NCBI GenBank assembly: GCA_900751035.1 | Contig: CAADSF010000259.1 | Coordinates: forward strand, 1 to 22,575 | DNA from: an uncultured Oscillospiraceae bacterium | GTDB taxonomy: Bacteria > Bacillota > Clostridia > Oscillospirales > Oscillospiraceae | Direction of reading: 5' to 3' | Length of the DNA: 22,575 nucleotides | Shown: piece after piece, positions 1 through 7,244 of the stretch | Position numbering within the stretch: position 1 is the first letter of the stretch | Layout of the letters: the number at the start of each line of letters is the position of its first letter | Translations under genes and position numbers: made by a program | Notes under the pieces: generated by a model | What the model saw: only the letters and a program-made list of their open reading frames with translations | Database searches by the model: none | What the model was told of the DNA's origin: nothing

Positions 1-3
1 CGA

Positions 4-186
4 TTCCCCCTGTCAGGGGGAAATGGCCCGAAGGGCCAAAAGGGGTAGGGACGCTGGCCCAAAGGGCCTGAGGGGGATTCGAATGTTGCAAATTTCGGAG
101 CACTCTGAAATCTGCAACACATCCCCTCCGTCATTTTCTTCGAAAATGCCACCTCCCCTTATCATGCGGGGCATGACAAGGGGAGG
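4..186. repeat. Cluster of intergenic hairpins (palindromic repeat element)
   Basis: Six inverted repeats are packed into about 180 bases: TTCCCCC/GGGGGAA at 4-22, TGGCCC/GGGCCA at 24-38, GGCCC/GGGCC at 56-68, a 12-bp stem with one mismatch at 85-118, CATTTTC/GAAAATG at 132-148, and a long stem at 152-186 (CCTCCCCTT paired to AAGGGGAGG with an inner TCATGC/GCATGA). No coding sequence fits here. The look is that of a dispersed MITE- or REP-like intergenic element; copy number cannot be judged from one window. The last stem could also help terminate queH transcripts. Confidence 0.6.
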
Positions 187-213
187 CTTTGGTACAGGTC
201 TATGCAATCCCGC

Positions 214-759
214 TTACGGGATAATCCGCCCCGGCTTCTGATAGCGCTCCTGCTCGGAGAAGATGCAGCCGCAGTATTTCTGCATATAAAAGCCCAGCTC
301 CCGCGCACGGGCCTGGCCGTCGCGGAACATGGGGCGGAAATCCTGATAATAAAATTCCACGCCGTATTCCTCCGCCGCGCGGCAGGCCACGTCGCGCATC
401 AGCTCGTGCTTCTGATAGGGGCTGATGAACAGCGACGACGTGAACGCGTCGAAGCCGCCCTCCTTCGCGGCCCGCGCCGCCTCAAAAAGCCGCATTTCGT
501 AGCATTTGACGCACCGGCCCGCGATATCGTCCGCTACCTCGCGCACGAATGGCCGCAGGCCGTAATCGTCGCGCACAAGAAGCGGAAGCCCGATGGTCTT
601 CGCGTATTCCTGTAAACAGTTTCGCCGGGCGCGGTACTCGGTAAAGGGATGGATGTTGGGATTGTACCAGTAGCCGGTCAGGTCGATCCCATCCGCGCGC
701 AGCGCGTCGATCGGCATATTCGCGCAGGGCGCGCAGCAGATGTGCATCAGTAGTTTCAT
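214..759 (-). CDS. queH: Epoxyqueuosine reductase QueH (DUF208)
   Basis: The 181-residue product matches the QueH/DUF208 family, which reduces epoxyqueuosine to queuosine in the wobble position of certain tRNAs, replacing the cobalamin-dependent QueG. Visible hallmarks are the N-terminal HICCAPC cysteine motif, the YNPNIHP segment, a central CVKCYEMR motif, the TSSLFISPYQ segment and a C-terminal CGC pair; the cysteines are thought to bind an iron-sulfur cluster and a second metal. The start at 759 is chosen over the longer frame because an AGGAGG site lies about eight bases before that ATG and homology begins there. It is divergent from ade with its own promoter. Cytosolic tRNA modification enzyme; confident. 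Confidence 0.93.
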   Translation of the reverse strand: MKLLMHICCAPCANMPIDALRADGIDLTGYWYNPNIHPFTEYRARRNCLQEYAKTIGLPLLVRDDYGLRPFVREVADDIAGRCVKCYEMRLFEAARAAKEGGFDAFTSSLFISPYQKHELMRDVACRAAEEYGVEFYYQDFRPMFRDGQARARELGFYMQKYCGCIFSEQERYQKPGRIIP

Positions 760-785
760 GGCGTTCGCCTCCTTTTTGTGTACTA

Positions 786-814
786 AGCATATCATAAATC
801 GCCATTTCTGTACA
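786..814 (-). promoter_or_regulatory. Promoter of queH
   Basis: On the minus strand TGTACA (809-814) and TATGCT (786-791) are 17 bases apart, with a TG dinucleotide just before the -10 box (extended -10). It lies 27 bases upstream of the queH start. Confidence 0.6.
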
Positions 815-856
815 GATTGCAAAAAAGAATCTCCGACATTCCGTGGAAAATGAACA

Positions 857-885
857 TGGACAAGCGGCGGGAGCGGTGCTATAAT
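857..885 (+). promoter_or_regulatory. Promoter of ade
   Basis: TGGACA (857-862) and a consensus TATAAT (880-885) are separated by 17 bases, with TGC directly before the -10. Transcription should start near 892, giving a leader of only about 45 bases, too short for a purine riboswitch. Confidence 0.8.
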
Positions 886-937
886 TCCATCTAATATCAG
901 ATACAAGCAAAACTGAACGCAGAAAGGAAGATGTTCC

Positions 938-2674
938 ATGGCATTTCCCATTGAAAGCTACGCAGCGAAGATTCAGCGGAAGCTGTTAAAAAAGCAGCGT
1001 GTGATCGAAGCCGCCTCCGGCAGGCAGAAGGCCGATCTGGTGCTGAAAAACGCAACGTATGTCAACGTGTTCTCCAATGAACTGCTGACGTGCGATATCG
1101 CCGTGGCGAACGGCCTGATTGTGGGCCTCGGCAGCTATGAGGGCGAGGTCGAATATGATATGACCGGCAAGATCGTCTGCCCCGGCTTTGTCGACGCGCA
1201 CATCCATCTGGAATCCAGCCTTGTCACGCCGAAGGAATTCGTCCGCGCAACGCTGCCGCACGGCACGACCACGGTCATCACCGACCCCCATGAGATTACC
1301 AACGTCATGGGCACGGACGGCATCGACTATATGCTGCAGGCGACCGAGGGCCTGCCCATCGACGTGCGGTTTATGCTGCCGTCCTGCGTCCCGGCCACGC
1401 CGATGGACGAATCCGGCGCGAATCTGGACTACCGCGCCATCGACTCGTTCTACGACTACCCCAGAGTGCAGGGGCTTGCCGAGATGATGAACTCCTACGG
1501 CGTCATCCACAATGACCCGGAGGTCGTCTCGAAGATCATCGCCTCGCAGGCGCACCACAAGAAGATTGACGGCCACGCGCCGGGCCTGCAGGGCAAGGAT
1601 CTGGACACCTACGTCGCCGCCGGCGTCTATTCCGACCACGAATGCGCCACGATGGAGGACGCGCTTGCGAAGCTGCAGCGCGGCCAGTTCATCATGATCC
1701 GCGAGGGCACCGCCGCGCGCAACCTCGAAGCGCTCGCTCCCCTGCTCACGCCGCAGTACGCCGAGCGCTGTATGTTCTGCACCGACGACAAGCATCCGAG
1801 CGATCTGCTGGAAAAGGGTCACATTGATTATATCGCCCGTGAGGCCATCAACAAATACGGCGTCGACCCCATCATCGCCGTCAAGGCCGCCTGCCACCAT
1901 GCCTCGCGTTATTTCCTGCTCAATAACCGCGGCGCCATCGCGCCCGGCTATCTTGCCGACTTCGCCGTCATCGACAATTTCAAGGACTTCAACGTCGAGA
2001 TGGTCTTCAAGAAGGGCGTTCTGTACTGGAACAACGGCGAGCTGCGCGACTTTGAAGCGCCGAAAATCGAGGAATATCTCGACAAACGCGCCCACGACAC
2101 CTTCCACGTCTCGACGCTCACGCCCGACGATTTCCGCGACACGCGCCAGAGAGGCGTTCTGGGCATGGTCCCCGGCGAGATCATCACGACCGACAACGGC
2201 TATGCCGACCACGTCGATCTGGAAAAGGACATTCTCAAGATCGCCGTCGTCGAGCGCCACAAGGGTACGCATCACATCGGCCTCGGCTACATTCAGGGCT
2301 ACGGCCTGAAATCCGGCGCCGTCGCAACCAGCATTTCGCATGACTCGCACAACATCATCGTCGTCGGCACGAACTCCGCCGATATGGCGTTCGCCGCAAA
2401 TTACATCGTCGAGCACCACGGCGGCATCGTCGTGGTCGAAAACGGAACGGTGAAGGGCTCGGTCGTGCTGGAGATCGCGGGCATCATGTCCGACCGTCCG
2501 CTGACCGAGGTCAACGACCAGCTTGAATCGGCCAAGGACGCGGCCTTCGCCCTCGGCGTCAGCCGCGGCGTCGACCCGTTCATGACGCTCAGCTTTATGG
2601 CTCTGCCCGTCATCCCCAAGCTCCGCATCACCACCAGAGGCGTCGTCGACGTCGACACCCAGCAGTACGTATAA
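938..2674 (+). CDS. ade: Adenine deaminase
   Basis: The 578-residue protein is a full-length adenine deaminase of the amidohydrolase superfamily, converting adenine to hypoxanthine and ammonia in purine salvage. Family motifs are seen in order: VDAHIHLESS (metal-binding histidines), DPHEITNVMG, DGHAPGL, SDHECATMEDA, REGTAARN, FCTDDKHP and the C-terminal ISHDSHNIIVVG. Length agrees with bacterial Ade proteins. The ATG at 938 follows an AAAGGAAG ribosome site and a near-consensus promoter. It is monocistronic and closed by a strong hairpin terminator. No oddities seen. Confidence 0.96.
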   Translation: MAFPIESYAAKIQRKLLKKQRVIEAASGRQKADLVLKNATYVNVFSNELLTCDIAVANGLIVGLGSYEGEVEYDMTGKIVCPGFVDAHIHLESSLVTPKEFVRATLPHGTTTVITDPHEITNVMGTDGIDYMLQATEGLPIDVRFMLPSCVPATPMDESGANLDYRAIDSFYDYPRVQGLAEMMNSYGVIHNDPEVVSKIIASQAHHKKIDGHAPGLQGKDLDTYVAAGVYSDHECATMEDALAKLQRGQFIMIREGTAARNLEALAPLLTPQYAERCMFCTDDKHPSDLLEKGHIDYIAREAINKYGVDPIIAVKAACHHASRYFLLNNRGAIAPGYLADFAVIDNFKDFNVEMVFKKGVLYWNNGELRDFEAPKIEEYLDKRAHDTFHVSTLTPDDFRDTRQRGVLGMVPGEIITTDNGYADHVDLEKDILKIAVVERHKGTHHIGLGYIQGYGLKSGAVATSISHDSHNIIVVGTNSADMAFAANYIVEHHGGIVVVENGTVKGSVVLEIAGIMSDRPLTEVNDQLESAKDAAFALGVSRGVDPFMTLSFMALPVIPKLRITTRGVVDVDTQQYV

Positions 2675-2689
2675 AAATTATCATAACGT

Positions 2690-2731
2690 AGCCGGCCCGC
2701 AGGCGTGTCCTGCGGGCCGGCTCTGATTTTT
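2690..2731. terminator. Bidirectional terminator between ade and the ArsR-AraC gene
   Basis: A perfect 14-bp stem (2690-2703 with 2709-2722, loop CGTGT) is followed by TTTTT-like sequence on the plus strand; on the minus strand it is followed by AATTTTTAT. It sits between two convergent genes and the last base of the stem region nearly touches the leftward gene's stop. Confidence 0.9.
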
Positions 2732-3437
2732 ATGACCGCCTCCGGCGGTATTCGGTCGGCAGCTCGCCGTAGGTTTCCTTGAACGCGGCCGTGAACCGGC
2801 TCTGGCTCTCGTAGCCGACGGTCTGCGCGATGGCGGCGATGTCGTTCTGGGTTTTTAACAGCAGGGACGCGGCCTGCTCCATGCGGTGCTTTTTCATGTG
2901 CGCGGCAATCGTCTCGCCGTAGACCTGCTTGAAGCAGCGCTTGAGCGTCGTCGTGTTCATCAGATACTTCCGCGACAGCTCCTCAATGGTGACGCGCTCG
3001 GCGAGATTGGCCGTCAGCTCGTCGTGGACGTGGCGGATGATCTGCTCCTGCGAGTCCTGATAGTTGACGGCCTTTTCCGGGCAGGCGATCTGCATGACCT
3101 GCTCGACGATCTCGTGCAGGAGCTTGATCTGCATGGTGTCGCCCGCCTTGTAATAGACCTCCTTGCCGCACCGGCGGCTTTCAATCAGCCCGCTCTGCGC
3201 AAGCGAGCGCAGGTGGTGCGAAACGGCAGGGCTTGACATATCGAGCAGCGCCGCAATGTTGATAACGCACTCCTCCCGGTGACTGAGCAGCCAGAAGATG
3301 CGCACGCGTGTCGGGTCGCTCAGCTGCTTGAAAATGTCGCACACCGCGCCGAAGTGCTCCACGTTTTTCAGCTCCCGGTACAGATCCTCCGGGTGTCCGT
3401 GTGCGCCGTGGTCGTGCGGAAGAGAAAATTCCGGCAT
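2730..3437 (-). CDS. ArsR/SmtB-type metalloregulator fused to an AraC-type DNA-binding domain
   Basis: The 235-residue protein has two DNA-binding parts. Residues about 28-105 form an ArsR/SmtB winged helix (FKQLSDPTRVRIFWLL, then MSSPAVSHHLRSLAQSGLI and a beta-wing with GKEVYY). Residues about 126-232 form an AraC/XylS double helix-turn-helix (LAERVTIEELSRKYLMNTTTLKRCFKQVYG and DIAAIAQTVGYESQSRF). The N-terminus carries a histidine cluster, HDHGAHGH (H8, H10, H13, H15), with Cys33, Cys57, Cys90 and Cys119 as further possible metal ligands. Start 3437 is preferred because a GGAG site sits nine bases before it, whereas the upstream ATG overlaps that site. It is divergent from a metallochaperone and a Cd/Zn ATPase, so it is probably their metal-responsive repressor or activator. 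Metal identity is not determined. Confidence 0.88.
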   Translation of the reverse strand: MPEFSLPHDHGAHGHPEDLYRELKNVEHFGAVCDIFKQLSDPTRVRIFWLLSHREECVINIAALLDMSSPAVSHHLRSLAQSGLIESRRCGKEVYYKAGDTMQIKLLHEIVEQVMQIACPEKAVNYQDSQEQIIRHVHDELTANLAERVTIEELSRKYLMNTTTLKRCFKQVYGETIAAHMKKHRMEQAASLLLKTQNDIAAIAQTVGYESQSRFTAAFKETYGELPTEYRRRRS

Positions 3438-3505
3438 TTGTCCCATCTCCTTTGTCCGATTTGGAAATTCCGTTCGCCCGTTTGGAAGCAAGCGCCGCCG
3501 AGGGC

Positions 3506-3534
3506 TTGATTTCCGGCGTTTTTCTCAGTATACT
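3506..3534 (+). promoter_or_regulatory. Promoter of the HMA-ATPase operon
   Basis: TTGATT (3506-3511) and TATACT (3529-3534) are 17 bases apart. The -10 lies inside the palindrome AGTATACT, which the divergent promoter also uses. Confidence 0.75.
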
Positions 3535-3555
3535 GCGGATGTAATGATTAAGCAA
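3527..3555 (-). promoter_or_regulatory. Promoter of the ArsR-AraC regulator gene
   Basis: On the minus strand TTGCTT (3550-3555) and TATACT (3527-3532) are 17 bases apart. The -10 is the other strand of the same AGTATACT palindrome used by the rightward promoter, so the two polymerase sites exclude each other. Confidence 0.65.
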
Positions 3556-3567
3556 GCGTTTAATTCA
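3545..3567. promoter_or_regulatory. Candidate ArsR-type operator
   Basis: An imperfect AT-rich dyad, TGATTAA-N9-TAATTCA, with an alternative core ATTAA-N8-TTAAT. It covers the start point of the rightward transcript and the -35 of the leftward one, as expected for a regulator controlling both directions. Assignment is inferred from position and ArsR-like dyad form. Confidence 0.5.
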
Positions 3568-3590
3568 AATTTCAATCGGAGGTACGAACC

Positions 3591-3809
3591 ATGAAAAAGA
3601 CATACCAGATCGAAGTCGACTGCGCGAACTGCGCGAACCTGATGGAGGAAGCCGCGAAGAAGACCGAGGGCGTTGCGGACGCGACCGTCAACTTCATGAC
3701 GCAGAAGATGATTGTGGAATTCGCCGAGGGCGCGGACGAAAAGAAGACCATGAAGGCCGTTCTCAAGGCCTGCAAGAAGGTCGAGCCTGACTGCGAGATC
3801 AAGCTTTAA
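3591..3809 (+). CDS. Free-standing heavy-metal-associated (HMA) domain protein
   Basis: A 72-residue CopZ/HMA-like metallochaperone fold. The N-terminal strand is followed by DCANCAN, containing the CxxC metal-binding pair, then the helix and strands typical of the beta-alpha-beta-beta-alpha-beta domain (EEAAKKTEGVADATVNFMTQKMIVEF). The GGAGG site and ATG are clear. It is the first gene of the efflux operon, 42 bases before a P1B ATPase that has no HMA domain of its own, so the pair looks like the split equivalent of an ATPase with an N-terminal metal-binding domain. Cytosolic; metal probably Zn or Cd by context. Confidence 0.9.
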   Translation: MKKTYQIEVDCANCANLMEEAAKKTEGVADATVNFMTQKMIVEFAEGADEKKTMKAVLKACKKVEPDCEIKL

Positions 3810-3851
3810 GTCCAAGCAGCCGCTCCGGCGGCGCGGAATGGAGTGTTTGCT

Positions 3852-5732
3852 ATGATAAAGAAACAGAAAAAGATGCTCGTGCGCATCCTGATTACCGCCG
3901 TGATGCTCATTGCGCTGAAGTTTATTCCCATCACCGGCATCCCGCAGCTGCTTGCCTATGTGGCCGCGTATCTGGTCATCGGCTATGACATTCTGCGCAA
4001 GGCCGGAAAGGGCATTCTCAACGGACGCGCGTTCGATGAAAACTTCCTCATGGCGCTGGCCACGCTCGGCGCGTTCGTCCTCGCTGTCTGGACGAAGAGC
4101 GGCGACTATGTCGAGGGCATCGCCGTCATGCTGTTCTACCAGATCGGCGAGCTGTTCCAGAGCTACGCCGTCGGCAGGAGCCGAAAGAATATCTCCGCAC
4201 TGATGGATATCCGCCCGGATTACGCGAATATTGAGCAGGACGGCCAGCTGACGCAGGTCGACCCGGACGAGGTCGCGGTCGGCAGCATCATCGTCGTCCA
4301 GCCGGGCGAAAAGGTACCGCTCGACGGCGTGATCGTCGAGGGCGCCGCCAGTCTCAACACCAGCGCGCTGACCGGCGAGAGCCTGCCGCGCGATGTGAAG
4401 GCGGGCGACGAGATCATCAGCGGCTGCATCGATCTGTCCGGCGTGCTGAAGATCCGCACGACAAAGGCGTTCGGCGAATCCACCGTTTCGAAGATCCTCG
4501 ATCTCGTCGAGAACGCAAGCTCCCGCAAATCGCGCTCCGAAACGTTCATCTCCCGCTTTGCCAAGGTCTACACGCCCGCCGTGTGCGCCGCAGCGCTGGC
4601 GCTGGCCATTCTGGTCCCGCTGGGCCGGATGCTTGCGGGGCTTGACGCGAACTGGACCGACTGGGTCTACCGTGCGCTGTCCTTCCTTGTCGTCAGCTGC
4701 CCGTGTGCGCTGGTCATCAGCATTCCCCTGAGCTTCTTCGCCGGCATCGGCGGAGCGAGCAAGGAGGGCGTTCTCATCAAGGGCTCGAACTATCTGGAGG
4801 CTCTGTCCGCAGCAAAGGTCGTCGTGTTCGACAAGACCGGCACGCTGACGCGCGGCGTGTTTGAGGTCACGGCTGTCCACCACAGCCCGCTGGCCGAGAA
4901 GCAGCTGCTGGAATACGCGGCGCTGGCCGAATGCGCGTCCTCGCACCCCATCAGCAAGAGCCTGCAGAAGGCATACGGGAGGGAAATCGACCGCAGCCGC
5001 GTGACGGACATCGAGGAGCTCAGCGGCCACGGCATCACCGCCGCGGTCGACGGGCACGCGGTTGCCGCAGGCAACAGTAAGCTGATGAAACAGCTGGGCA
5101 TCGAATACTGTGACTGCCACAGCACCGGCACGATCATCCACATGGCCGTTGACGGCCAGTACGCGGGGCACATCGTCATTTCCGACGTCGTCAAGCCGCA
5201 TTCGAAGGAAGCAATCGAGCAGCTGAAGCGCGCGGGCGTTCAGAAGACCGTCATGCTGACGGGCGATGCAAAGCGCGTGGCCGACAGCGTAGCCGCCGAG
5301 CTTGGCGTCGACGAGGTGCGCAGTGAGCTTCTGCCGGGCGACAAGGTCGCGGAGGTCGAGAAGCTGCTGGCCGCGAAGGGCAAAAACGATATGCTGGCCT
5401 TCGTCGGCGACGGCATCAACGACGCCCCGGTCCTCACGCGGGCGGACATCGGCATTGCAATGGGCGCGATGGGCTCCGATGCAGCCATTGAGGCCGCCGA
5501 CATCGTCCTCATGGACGACGACCCGCTGCAAATTGCAAAGGCCATCAAAATTTCCCGCAAGTGCATCGGCATCGTCCGGCAGAACATCGTGTTCTCGCTG
5601 GTCGTGAAGTTCGGCTGCCTCGCGCTCGTCGCATTCGGCGTCGCGAATATGTGGGCCGCCATCTTCGCCGACGTCGGCGTGATGGTCCTCGCTGTCCTGA
5701 ACGCAATCCGGGCCCTGAAATACAAGAGCTGA
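3852..5732 (+). CDS. Cd2+/Zn2+-type P1B ATPase (metal exporter)
   Basis: The 626-residue P-type ATPase exports soft divalent metals across the cytoplasmic membrane. Seen in order: N-terminal membrane helices, the TGES actuator motif, the CPC transport motif at residues 283-285 (SCPCALVIS), the phosphorylation motif DKTGTLT with Asp327, the SSHP motif, GDGINDAP near residue 520, and final helices containing a lysine (VVKFG) and DVG. CPC with the TM lysine and DxG points to subgroup IB-2 (Zn/Cd/Pb) rather than copper. There is no N-terminal metal-binding domain; the preceding gene supplies one. Start 3852 has GGAG eight bases upstream; the GTG at 3843 overlaps that site. A symbol such as cadA or zntA is plausible but not proved. 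Confidence 0.93.
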   Translation: MIKKQKKMLVRILITAVMLIALKFIPITGIPQLLAYVAAYLVIGYDILRKAGKGILNGRAFDENFLMALATLGAFVLAVWTKSGDYVEGIAVMLFYQIGELFQSYAVGRSRKNISALMDIRPDYANIEQDGQLTQVDPDEVAVGSIIVVQPGEKVPLDGVIVEGAASLNTSALTGESLPRDVKAGDEIISGCIDLSGVLKIRTTKAFGESTVSKILDLVENASSRKSRSETFISRFAKVYTPAVCAAALALAILVPLGRMLAGLDANWTDWVYRALSFLVVSCPCALVISIPLSFFAGIGGASKEGVLIKGSNYLEALSAAKVVVFDKTGTLTRGVFEVTAVHHSPLAEKQLLEYAALAECASSHPISKSLQKAYGREIDRSRVTDIEELSGHGITAAVDGHAVAAGNSKLMKQLGIEYCDCHSTGTIIHMAVDGQYAGHIVISDVVKPHSKEAIEQLKRAGVQKTVMLTGDAKRVADSVAAELGVDEVRSELLPGDKVAEVEKLLAAKGKNDMLAFVGDGINDAPVLTRADIGIAMGAMGSDAAIEAADIVLMDDDPLQIAKAIKISRKCIGIVRQNIVFSLVVKFGCLALVAFGVANMWAAIFADVGVMVLAVLNAIRALKYKS

Positions 5733-5751
5733 CGCATTTTTCAAAACAGAT

Positions 5752-5784
5752 AAACGAGGCCCCGCAGGCAGCGGGGCCTCGTTT
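5752..5784. terminator. Strong terminator between convergent ATPase and DUF975 genes
   Basis: Perfect 14-bp stem (5752-5765 with 5771-5784, loop AGGCA) ending in TTTT; the minus strand also ends in a U-rich run, so it can serve both genes. Confidence 0.92.
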
Positions 5785-5811
5785 TGCCGTTATTACGCGT
5801 TCAAGCGCCGG

Positions 5812-6417
5812 TCAGTTTTCCGTCACGGACGGGCAGGTGCGGACGTATTCGTAGAACTGCGCGTTTGTCGCTTCCATGTACGGCGTGACCCAGAGCGTGC
5901 CGACGCTGAGGCACAGGGACCCGACGATAAGCCAGCCGAGGAAGCTCAAATCGAGCACGAACTTCTCCCACTTGTGGCCGTCCATCAGCTGACGGCTCGC
6001 GTCGATGCAGGCCTTCCAGCCGTAATCGGGGTGGTCGAGCTTGATATAGTACGCCATGGAATAGGAATACGCCTTGACGATGCCGGGGACGACGAACAGC
6101 AGCGACCACAGGAATGTGAAGAGCCACGTCATGAGGCCAATCAGGAACGTTCCGCCGAAATCGTCCTGAAAGCCGCGGAACATATCGCCCAGCTGCACGG
6201 GCTGATGGTCACGCGCCTGCTTGAGGAAGATATACGCCATGCCGTATTCCAGCGGGCCGACCACGAGCAGCGCGCCGATGCCGGGAATGAGCCCGGCGGC
6301 AGCCGACTCCATCAGGCCGATCAGCAGGCACACGGCCAGACCCATCATCCAGAGATTCTGAAAAATTCCGCCGCCGAGCTGCGCCCTTGCGCGGGCTTTT
6401 AATTCTGCACGATTCAT
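5812..6417 (-). CDS. DUF975 family integral membrane protein
   Basis: A 201-residue multi-helix membrane protein. The start MNRAELKARARAQL followed by a hydrophobic segment, the central GMAYIFL and GIVKAYSYSMAYYIKLDHPD segments and the last membrane segment with a tail near TPYMEATNAQFYEYV are typical of DUF975, a Firmicutes family of unknown function. About five hydrophobic stretches are visible. Start 6417 is chosen because the upstream GTG (6426) sits too close to the AAAGGA site. It has its own consensus promoter and shares a terminator with the ATPase gene. No functional link to its neighbours is evident. Confidence 0.87.
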   Translation of the reverse strand: MNRAELKARARAQLGGGIFQNLWMMGLAVCLLIGLMESAAAGLIPGIGALLVVGPLEYGMAYIFLKQARDHQPVQLGDMFRGFQDDFGGTFLIGLMTWLFTFLWSLLFVVPGIVKAYSYSMAYYIKLDHPDYGWKACIDASRQLMDGHKWEKFVLDLSFLGWLIVGSLCLSVGTLWVTPYMEATNAQFYEYVRTCPSVTEN

Positions 6418-6472
6418 AAACAACACAGTCCTTTCTGAATCTTCTTATTTCTTCCTTTTTCCGGACGCTTCC

Positions 6473-6501
6473 ATTATACTGTATGCTTCCGGGGAATGCA
6501 A
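6473..6501 (-). promoter_or_regulatory. Promoter of the DUF975 gene
   Basis: On the minus strand TTGCAT (6496-6501) and TATAAT (6473-6478) are exactly 17 bases apart. It lies in the short gap after cbiO, where no good terminator is seen, so read-through from the cbi operon is possible. Confidence 0.8.
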
Positions 6502-6504
6502 GAT

Positions 6505-7230
6505 TCAGAATTCCGGGACGCCCGCAAGGCACAGCGGCAGCTCCAGCCCGTTCGCCTCCAGAAGCGCTTTGTCGCGCAGGATATCCCGCGCGGGGCCGTC
6601 GGCCGCCAGTGCGCCGTCCGCGACCAGAAGCACCCGGCGGCACGTTTCCAGCACCAGATCCAGATCATGCGAAGCGATGAGCTTCGTCTCCGGCCTTGTA
6701 CGCAGGACGTTTATCAGTGTGCGGCGGTTGCGCGGGTCGAGCGCGGTGGAGGGCTCGTCCATGAGAAGCGTATCCGGCTTCATGGCGAGGATGGCCGCAA
6801 CGGCGGCCATGCGCTTTTCTCCGCCGGACATTTTGTGGTTGTGGCGCAGCTTCAGATGCTCCATGTGCAGGCTGGCAAGCGTTTCGTCCGCCTGCCGCTC
6901 AGCCTCCGCCCGGCTCAGGCCGTAGTTCATCGGCCCGAAAAGCATATCGTCCAGCACCGTCGGCATAAACATCTGGTTATCCGCGTCCTGCAATACATAG
7001 CCCAGCTTCCGCCGCACGGCAGGCAGATTCTCCCGCGTGACGGGAAGGCCGTCCACGGTGATGCTGCCCGTATACGGCACGAGGCCGAGCGCGGCCTTCA
7101 TCAGTGTGGACTTTCCCGCGCCGTTCGCGCCGATCAGGCCCACCTGCTCGCCGTCCTGAATGGAAAACGAAAGCTCGCGCAGCACCTGCGTTCCGCCATA
7201 AAACACGCTGACGTGATCGAATACCAGCAT
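6505..7230 (-). CDS. cbiO: ECF transporter ATP-binding protein (nickel/cobalt type)
   Basis: A 241-residue ABC ATPase that energises the ECF metal transporter. Walker A is GANGAGKST (residues 34-42), the Q-loop glutamine is in LQDADNQMF near 81, the signature is MSGGEKR near 134-140, Walker B is TLLMDEP (Asp158, Glu159) and the switch histidine is His188 in ASHD. The DNQ-type Q-loop is typical of ECF A components. An AGGAGG site fixes the start at 7230. It is last in the cbiM-cbiQ-cbiO operon, 14 bases after cbiQ, and presumably works as a homodimer since no second ATPase is present. Confidence 0.92.
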   Translation of the reverse strand: MLVFDHVSVFYGGTQVLRELSFSIQDGEQVGLIGANGAGKSTLMKAALGLVPYTGSITVDGLPVTRENLPAVRRKLGYVLQDADNQMFMPTVLDDMLFGPMNYGLSRAEAERQADETLASLHMEHLKLRHNHKMSGGEKRMAAVAAILAMKPDTLLMDEPSTALDPRNRRTLINVLRTRPETKLIASHDLDLVLETCRRVLLVADGALAADGPARDILRDKALLEANGLELPLCLAGVPEF

Positions 7231-7244
7231 AAGCGCCTCCTGCC

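Noticed and set aside
886..937. Purine riboswitch for ade
   Set aside because: Leader of about 45 bases is too short for the aptamer.
986..2419. Long open frame on the minus strand opposite ade (477 codons)
   Set aside because: Shadow of GC-biased codon use in ade; no family resemblance and no ribosome site.
3438..3491. Longer N-terminus for the ArsR-AraC protein
   Set aside because: The GGAG site is correctly placed only for the ATG at 3437.
3525..5744. Long open frame of 739 codons opposite the HMA and ATPase genes
   Set aside because: Antisense shadow; runs across two real genes and their gap, with His/Asp/Ala-rich nonsense composition.
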